Assembly (NCBI GenBank): GCA_016839845.1
Contig: JAEOTL010000094.1
Location: forward strand, 1 to 13,732
Source: Promethearchaeota archaeon
GTDB lineage: Archaea; Asgardarchaeota; Lokiarchaeia; Sigynarchaeales; SOKP01
Direction of reading: 5' to 3'
Length of the DNA stretch: 13,732 nucleotides
Part shown: piece by piece, positions 7,829-11,704 of the stretch
Position numbering within the stretch: the first letter of the stretch is position 1
How the letters are laid out: every line of letters begins with the position of its first letter
Program-made: the position numbers and the translations under genes
The notes under the pieces: model-generated
Told to the model about the DNA's origin: nothing
What the model saw: only the letters and a program-made list of their open reading frames with translations
The model's database searches: none

Positions 7829-8340
7829 GTATAGAAATCCTTAATGATTTCTCTTGCTAATAATTCGAAAGCGAGATGTATATTCTCACCTGTCTTAGAA
7901 GAAATCTTCAAGTATTTAAAAAAACCATATTTCTCTGGAAATGTGGCAGCAAACTCATCGCTCACGGTTATTGATTCTGTCAAGTCCAATTTAGTGCCTA
8001 AAAAGATAATTGGAATCCCCGGATTTTCAGCTCTACAAATATTGACCCATTGATCAATACTCTGTAAACTTGATGGCCGTGTGAGATCAAACAAAAGTAG
8101 TGCCCCTCGTGCTCCTTTTGAATAATCTTTTAATAATGGTCTAAAATGATCTTGACCACCAAAATCCCAGATCTGTAGATTTACTTTTTCCCCATTCACA
8201 TCCACTTCCTGAAGGAAAAAATCAACCCCAAGGGTCATCATAGTATCAACTAAAAATTGTCCCTTTATGTACCTATAAAGAAGTGTAGTTTTTCCTACAC
8301 CACCATCTCCAGCTGTTATCACTTTAAGGAGCTTGGGCAT
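7825..8340 (-). CDS. Ras-superfamily small GTPase (WDFGGQ type)
   Basis: A single-domain GTPase of 171 aa with all five G motifs: P-loop GDGGVGKTT (11-19), switch I Thr36 in MTLGVDF, switch II WDFGGQ (58-63, Gln63 matching Ras Gln61), TKLD (116-119) and SSKTGEN (147-153). Switch I (T-x-GVDFF) is Rab-like, while WDxGGQ is typical of Arf and G-alpha proteins; this mixture is common in Asgard GTPases. There is no C-terminal Cys motif for prenylation and no N-terminal Gly for myristoylation, so membrane attachment, if any, needs a partner. GAGGT (8349-8353) 8 nt before the ATG supports the start. It is a close, nearly gap-free paralogue of the GTPase at 8924-9445. Confidence 0.95.
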   Translation of the reverse strand: MPKLLKVITAGDGGVGKTTLLYRYIKGQFLVDTMMTLGVDFFLQEVDVNGEKVNLQIWDFGGQDHFRPLLKDYSKGARGALLLFDLTRPSSLQSIDQWVNICRAENPGIPIIFLGTKLDLTESITVSDEFAATFPEKYGFFKYLKISSKTGENIHLAFELLAREIIKDFYT

Positions 8341-8483
8341 TTCTTCTTACCTCATTCATAACTTGATGAAATATCTTAATAAATATGTAGCGAGGATTAT
8401 ACCATATTAAATTACTTCTAATATTATATTTATATAGAATTTATATTAATATCTTTTTGTGGTTCTTTAATACTCCTCGTATT

Positions 8484-8927
8484 TTAGACTCTCTCAATTG
8501 ACAAAAATTTTTTTTGACGAAGATAAATTGTGTTTAACTCTGACCTTCTTGCTTTTCTACGTAATTCAGAATCATTTGTTGCTAGGAAGACAAGAAAACC
8601 TTTATCTTTGAGTTCCAATGACTTTCTTAGGAGGAATTCATCAGTTAATTCATCCCGATTTTTAACATCTTCTAAAAAATCGATCTCAAAGTTTGGTTGA
8701 TTCTTTTCTAAATACGATAAACCAGAATCTAGTAATCTTGTAAACTTGGTAGCTTTTGGTTCCCGTTTCCTTTTTGATTCCAGCTCATTGAAGATTTGTT
8801 GGTATACAATAAATTTGAGTTTACCTTCCACTTTCATTCTGATTTCTTCTAAATAGTCTACTTTAAACTGAAAAGGAAGAAGAATGAAGTTAGAGTCAAT
8901 TATAACTATCCTGATATTAGATTTCAA
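8484..8927 (-). CDS. PIN-domain nuclease, FCF1/UTP24-like
   Basis: A 147-aa PIN-domain protein. Acidic residues expected of the two-metal nuclease site are visible: Asp11 (IIDSNFILLPFQF), Glu48 (IFNELE), Asp96 (ELTDEFLL) and Asp119 (LATNDSELRRKAR). The ending LATND-x-ELRRKARR...TIYLRQKKFL is characteristic of the archaeal family related to eukaryotic FCF1/UTP24, which cuts pre-rRNA. A ribosomal RNA processing role is inferred, not shown; VapC-like toxins share the fold, but no antitoxin gene is adjacent. The start is a TTG whose TTGA overlaps the TGA stop of the upstream GTPase by 4 nt, implying translational coupling. Confidence 0.8.
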   Translation of the reverse strand: MKSNIRIVIIDSNFILLPFQFKVDYLEEIRMKVEGKLKFIVYQQIFNELESKRKREPKATKFTRLLDSGLSYLEKNQPNFEIDFLEDVKNRDELTDEFLLRKSLELKDKGFLVFLATNDSELRRKARRSELNTIYLRQKKFLSIERV

Positions 8928-9445
8928 TAAGTTTGTCGCTCAAGGATTTTTGTTGTGAGTATTTCGAATGCTCGCCCAACATTTTCACCAGTTAGAGATG
9001 AGATTTTAAGAAAGCCAAGTAAATTGTACTCCTCAAGGAATGATTGAGCATAATCATCATCAACTTGGATCTCATCAACCAAATCCAGTTTTGTACCAAC
9101 AAAAAGAACAGGAAGATTTGGGTCTCCCTTACGGACAATTCCAAGCCACTGTTCAAGGTTTTCCAGGGTCATCATCCTAGTGAGATCGAACATGAGCAAC
9201 GCTCCCTTAGCACCTAATACGTAACTCTCAAGAAGAAAACGAAATCGTTCTTGACCCCCAAAATCCCATAATTGTAAAGTGCATTGCTTAGAATCTATTT
9301 CCGTCTCTTTTAGAAAGAATTCAACACCAATCGTCATTTTTGTATCTGCTGAGAACCTCCCCTCTACATACCTATGGAGGAGTGTTGTTTTTCCTACACC
9401 ACCATCTCCTGCGGTTAAGATCTTAAGTATGAACTTCTTTGGCAT
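8924..9445 (-). CDS. Ras-superfamily small GTPase (WDFGGQ type), paralogue
   Basis: Second small GTPase, 173 aa from the ATG at 9445; a GTG two codons upstream (9451) is less likely because the ATG gives the MPK- start shared with the paralogue. Motifs: GDGGVGKTT (13-21), switch I Thr38 in MTIGVEFF, WDFGGQERFRF (60-70, Gln65), GTKLD (117-121) and SSLTGEN (149-155). The G5 motif has Leu where Ras has Lys/Ala. The C-terminus (ILERQTY) has no lipidation signal. It is the first gene of a two-gene unit with the PIN nuclease. GAP/GEF partners and target membrane are unknown. Confidence 0.95.
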   Translation of the reverse strand: MPKKFILKILTAGDGGVGKTTLLHRYVEGRFSADTKMTIGVEFFLKETEIDSKQCTLQLWDFGGQERFRFLLESYVLGAKGALLMFDLTRMMTLENLEQWLGIVRKGDPNLPVLFVGTKLDLVDEIQVDDDYAQSFLEEYNLLGFLKISSLTGENVGRAFEILTTKILERQTY

Positions 9446-9488
9446 TCTCACGAACTCTTGTTTTGTATTAGACGAAATTTTAAGAAGA

Positions 9489-9528
9489 TTAACCTTTTGG
9501 AGCTTTTTTTTCCAAAATTTAACCTTTT
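9489..9528. promoter_or_regulatory. Direct repeat and hairpin upstream of GTPase gene
   Basis: Two copies of TTAACCTTTT (9489-9498 and 9519-9528) begin 30 bp apart, about three helical turns. Between them TTTTGGA (9495-9501) and TCCAAAA (9511-9517) form an inverted repeat. An AT-rich TATA-like stretch (9529-9544) lies just beyond, on the upstream side for the minus-strand GTPase gene. The arrangement could be a paired operator; low complexity makes chance possible. Confidence 0.3.
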
Positions 9529-9765
9529 TTTATTATAATTATAATCGTTATTCTACTTAATATTCTTTTTTTAATCGAGAGTACAGAATTAAATTTGTGA
9601 AATAATTGCTTATTTTTGATTTTTACTCTTTTTTCCCATTTAAATCTAAAAATAACCAAGACTAAAATAAATTTTTATAACATAGGAATAATACTTATTA
9701 GCAGTGTAAATCAGAAAGATAAGATATTTTAGAGAAAAACCATTATTTAAAAATCGTGATATAAA
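9529..9765. other. AT-rich divergent intergenic region
   Basis: The spacer between the divergent GTPase (start 9445) and cupin (start 9766) genes is about 320 bp. It is strongly AT-rich with T- and A-runs. I see no open reading frame, tRNA or recognisable RNA in it; it presumably holds the two promoters. TATA-like stretches exist but none is distinctive. Confidence 0.5.
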
Positions 9766-10059
9766 ATGAAAATGAAAAAGAAAATCCCAACAGAGGAAGA
9801 TTTGAAAAAGCTTGATGTGGAGTCATGGGGTACTTGGAGTAAGGAAGTGAGTGAATTTGATTGGTCTTACGGTGATACAGAGACATGTTATATTTTAGAT
9901 GGTGAAGTGGAAGTCACTGACCCTAAAACTGGGGAAAAAATTGAATTTACAAAAGGAGATCTTGTTCAATTTGAAAAAGGCTTAAAATGCATATGGAATG
10001 TAAAGAAACCCGTACGAAAATATTTCAGCTTCGATTTAGACTTTGGTGTTATTGACTAA
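9766..10059 (+). CDS. Cupin, DUF861/EutQ-like (cupin_3)
   Basis: A 97-aa single cupin. The pattern W-x-W...FDWSYGDTETCYILDGEVEVT, then KIEFTKGDLVQFEKGLKCIWNVKKPVRKYFSF, matches the DUF861 consensus, including the ETCYILxGEVEV strand, the GDLVxFxKGLxCxW turn and a VRKxY/F ending. Members include EutQ- and ureidoglycolate-hydrolase-like barrels; most small ones have no known substrate. The usual cupin His pair is absent (YGDTETCY), so metal binding is uncertain. The start may be Met1 or Met3. A T-run follows the stop, and the next plus-strand gene begins 110 nt on. Confidence 0.85.
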   Translation: MKMKKKIPTEEDLKKLDVESWGTWSKEVSEFDWSYGDTETCYILDGEVEVTDPKTGEKIEFTKGDLVQFEKGLKCIWNVKKPVRKYFSFDLDFGVID

Positions 10060-10075
10060 ATACAAATTTTCTTAC

Positions 10076-10097
10076 TTTTTTTTTAATTCTCTTTTTT
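10076..10097 (+). terminator. U-tract terminator after DUF861 cupin
   Basis: Nine consecutive T (10076-10084), then a second six-T run (10092-10097), 17 nt past the cupin stop; typical archaeal intrinsic termination context. Confidence 0.5.
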
Positions 10098-10169
10098 CAT
10101 AACAAGGAAATCTATAAATAATCTTCGAAACCAATACCAATAATAAAATCAACTTTATATTGGATTATT

Positions 10170-10643
10170 ATGGAAGATAAATTGCTCGAAGATTTAAATA
10201 ACTTTAAGGTAGAACAGTTAGGTTTTGTGTATAAGGACATTAAAAAGCAAGCAGCAATAATGGAAACCTTCTTTGGAATCCAAAAGTTCAATATTTTGGG
10301 ACCAATTGAAATGGAAATTACATATCGAGGAAAAGAAACAAAGTGGACCGCGTATGGAGGATTTGGGCGGCTTTTTAATGACGTCGAAGTTGAATTAATC
10401 CAATTTGAAAATGGTGAAAGTATTCATAAGGAATTTCTTGATCAAGGTAGGGAAGGATTACACCATGTTCGTTATGACGTTCAAGATATACAGGCTGTGG
10501 TGAAAAAATTTGAAGAAGAAGGCATTGGCGTTTTACAAACAGGGAAAATAGTAGGTTTAACGTATGCCTATATGGATACTGAAGATATCTTAGGTATAAT
10601 TATTGAATTTGCTGCTACAAAAAGAGGTAGAAGAAGAAAGTAA
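10170..10643 (+). CDS. VOC/glyoxalase-fold protein
   Basis: A 157-aa protein with two beta-alpha-beta-beta-beta units of the vicinal oxygen chelate superfamily (methylmalonyl-CoA epimerase, glyoxalase I, dioxygenases). Putative metal positions are Gln16 (VEQLGFVYKDI, normally His), Glu75 (VEVELIQFE), a His of GLHHVRYDV (98/99) and Glu146 (GIIIEFA). The GLHHVRYDVQDI segment is close to epimerase-like and lyase-like members. The first ligand being Gln leaves metal binding and reaction open. It ends in a basic tail, KRGRRRK. It is convergent with the membrane protein gene, with a 17-nt gap. Confidence 0.82.
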   Translation: MEDKLLEDLNNFKVEQLGFVYKDIKKQAAIMETFFGIQKFNILGPIEMEITYRGKETKWTAYGGFGRLFNDVEVELIQFENGESIHKEFLDQGREGLHHVRYDVQDIQAVVKKFEEEGIGVLQTGKIVGLTYAYMDTEDILGIIIEFAATKRGRRRK

Positions 10644-10660
10644 GTAGAATCCCGGCTCTT

Positions 10661-11203
10661 CTATGCAAACCTTTGTTTTTCTTTATGTTCCTTTACAGAG
10701 ATGTCTCTATCACTAAGTCTATTTAGTTTTACTAGAGTGTCTTTTATTAATTTGATTTCAGCACGAGTAGTGACTTTATAATCATTTAATGCATCCAAAA
10801 TCTCTTTTTCACTATATCCTTTATTATAAACATCTTTGAATGCTTGAATGGTTTCTTCATGATAACAAATATATTGTTTGTTTAAAAATACAATAAGCCA
10901 TTTTCTTTTCTCCTGGGATTGCGAGAGCTCGAACATTTTCTCTCTAATTTTGCTTATCGGCTTTTTGAATTTTTTAGCGATTAATTCATCCTCAATTTTA
11001 TAATAGCCTTTCATAAATTTAAATAATTTATTTTTGAGCATGAACTTGGGTACATAAGATAATAAAAATAGAATTAGGGTTATAATCGCCATCCATATGG
11101 CGGCTAAAAGGTTGAAAAAAGCAATAATGACGATAACAATAACAAGAATTAAAAACCAGCTGCGTCCAATTGTTTTTAAAAAAACTATATACTTTTTTGG
11201 CAT
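10661..11203 (-). CDS. Membrane protein of unknown function
   Basis: A 180-aa protein I do not recognise. Two adjacent hydrophobic segments (about residues 15-31 and 33-52) form a membrane hairpin near the N-terminus. They are followed by a basic, helical soluble part (YYKIEDELIAKKFKKPISKIREKMFEL, then EETIQAFKDVYNKGYSEKEILDALNDY). The last ~50 residues are charged and probably coiled or helical. By the positive-inside rule the soluble domain is likely cytoplasmic. There is no catalytic motif. The ATG at 11203 has no clear Shine-Dalgarno. The permuted 5S gene lies upstream on the same strand and its U-tract separates the two. Confidence 0.65.
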   Translation of the reverse strand: MPKKYIVFLKTIGRSWFLILVIVIVIIAFFNLLAAIWMAIITLILFLLSYVPKFMLKNKLFKFMKGYYKIEDELIAKKFKKPISKIREKMFELSQSQEKRKWLIVFLNKQYICYHEETIQAFKDVYNKGYSEKEILDALNDYKVTTRAEIKLIKDTLVKLNRLSDRDISVKEHKEKQRFA

Positions 11204-11281
11204 ATTTTTCCAATTTAGAGCTAATCTTTATGATCTATCCTATATTTGATCACATAAAAAAATTGTTTTTAGCTAGAATTT

Positions 11282-11297
11282 TAAATAAAAGAAAAGG
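11282..11297 (-). terminator. U-rich terminator of the 5S unit
   Basis: Minus-strand CCCTTTTCTTTTATTTAA directly after the 3' arm of the flanking stem (about 10 nt past it). T-rich tracts of this type terminate archaeal small-RNA transcripts. Confidence 0.5.
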
Positions 11298-11307
11298 GTT
11301 AATTGTA

Positions 11308-11322
11308 TATAACCACATAAAA
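11308..11322 (-). repeat. 3' arm of 15-bp processing stem around 5S
   Basis: Perfect reverse complement of 11477-11491; together they would close the 5S precursor as a 15-bp stem (arm on the plus strand: TATAACCACATAAAA). Comparable to the long stems that enclose 16S and 23S in archaeal precursors. Confidence 0.8.
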
Positions 11323-11334
11323 AAGCGTTTCCGG
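11323..11334 (-). promoter_or_regulatory. 3' half of bulge-helix-bulge-like element
   Basis: RNA CCGG-AAA-CGCUU. CCGG (11334-11331) can pair with the CCGG at 11456-11453, AAA (11330-11328) is a 3-nt bulge, and CGCUU (11327-11323) pairs with AAGCG (11461-11457). Standard BHB cleavage after the second bulge base gives a 3' end at 11329. Confidence 0.6.
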
Positions 11335-11450
11335 GTTCGGATGGGTCCGGGTATTTTCCTCGGCCCCCATGACCGTGAGCGAACTCACAGTTTGGTATTT
11401 CCCACAAACTTTCAATTGCAGTACTATTACTCAACGAGACCGAGTTTAAC
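11329..11450 (-). rRNA. rrf: Circularly permuted 5S ribosomal RNA
   Basis: Read on the minus strand this holds all 5S rRNA helices in permuted order. First comes the 3' half: GUUAAACUCGG (helix III/II 3' strands, 11450-11440), helix V UUG-A-GUA (11434-11428), loop E and helix IV CUGCAAUU-GAAA-GUUUGUGG (11421-11402), and helix I 3' strand ACUGUGAG (11391-11384). UUCG (11383-11380) then caps helix I where the natural ends should be. The 5' half follows: CUCACGGU (11379-11372), helix II GGCCGAG (11365-11359), then CCGG-ACCCAUCCGAAC-CCGG (11350-11331; helix III and loop C, almost the archaeal consensus). Pairings: helix I 8 bp, II 7 bp, III CCGG/CCGG with the conserved AA bulge, V 6 bp with a bulged A. 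The unit is 122 nt; without UUCG it is 118, normal for 5S. The ends given are the predicted circle junction. The 5S component binds uL18/uL5 in the large subunit. Confidence 0.9.
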
Positions 11451-11461
11451 TTCCGGCGCTT
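11448..11461 (-). promoter_or_regulatory. 5' half of bulge-helix-bulge-like element
   Basis: RNA AAGCG-CCGG-AA(G)-UU. The outer 5-bp helix and central 4-bp helix pair with the 3' half. The bulge is AA, or AAG if G11450 is left unpaired; GUU can pair with AAC (11337-11335). Cleavage after AA leaves G11450 as the 5' end. CCGGAA is present at both halves, so joining restores CCGGAA-GUUAAAC exactly. Confidence 0.6.
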
Positions 11462-11476
11462 AACTGATTGTTATAA

Positions 11477-11491
11477 TTTTATGTGGTTATA
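11477..11491 (-). repeat. 5' arm of 15-bp processing stem around 5S
   Basis: Perfect inverted partner of 11308-11322. Between this arm and the bulge-helix-bulge-like element lies an unpaired 15-nt stretch (11476-11462) present only on the 5' side. Confidence 0.8.
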
Positions 11492-11507
11492 AAACCACGT
11501 TTTTACC

Positions 11508-11517
11508 ATTTAATAAG
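11508..11517 (-). promoter_or_regulatory. Probable TATA box of the 5S unit
   Basis: Minus-strand CTTATTAAAT, centred about 21 nt before the outer edge of the processing stem. A start 22-27 nt downstream would begin transcription at or near the stem's 5' arm. This is a plausible but ordinary AT-rich match. Confidence 0.35.
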
Positions 11518-11704
11518 TGCGGTTATTTCCTATGTAAATACCTTCTTATTAGGTAATGAGTAAATAGAAATAATATAGGCTAGTAATTAAATTTTTCCTA
11601 TGAAATGGCAAAATTTAAAAGGAGCAAGCTAAGTCATGCGTTAGAATATGATTTTAGGTCTAATGAGAATGATTGTTATATGATTGTTTTCTAAACGGAA
11701 GAGC
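11518..11704. other. Intergenic region without recognised feature
   Basis: Between the 5S promoter and the C25 peptidase stop. No open reading frame of note, tRNA or C/D-box pair is seen. It must contain the peptidase 3' end and any upstream promoter elements of 5S. Confidence 0.4.

Noticed and set aside
8484..8927. VapC-type toxin of a toxin-antitoxin pair
   Set aside because: There is no small antitoxin gene next to it, and its C-terminal LATND...IYLRQKKFL pattern fits the FCF1-like family.
11170..11463. Plus-strand 97-codon open frame crossing the 5S locus
   Set aside because: It lies antisense to the 5S rRNA, and its GC-rich middle is explained by rRNA conservation; the peptide has no family resemblance.
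11285..11500. 5S pseudogene or scrambled assembly error as explanation for the permuted order
   Set aside because: Every helix still pairs, the joint of the old ends is a neat UUCG loop, the ends carry a matching duplication and a 15-bp stem encloses the unit. Random rearrangement or misassembly would not produce this, though long-read confirmation would be welcome.
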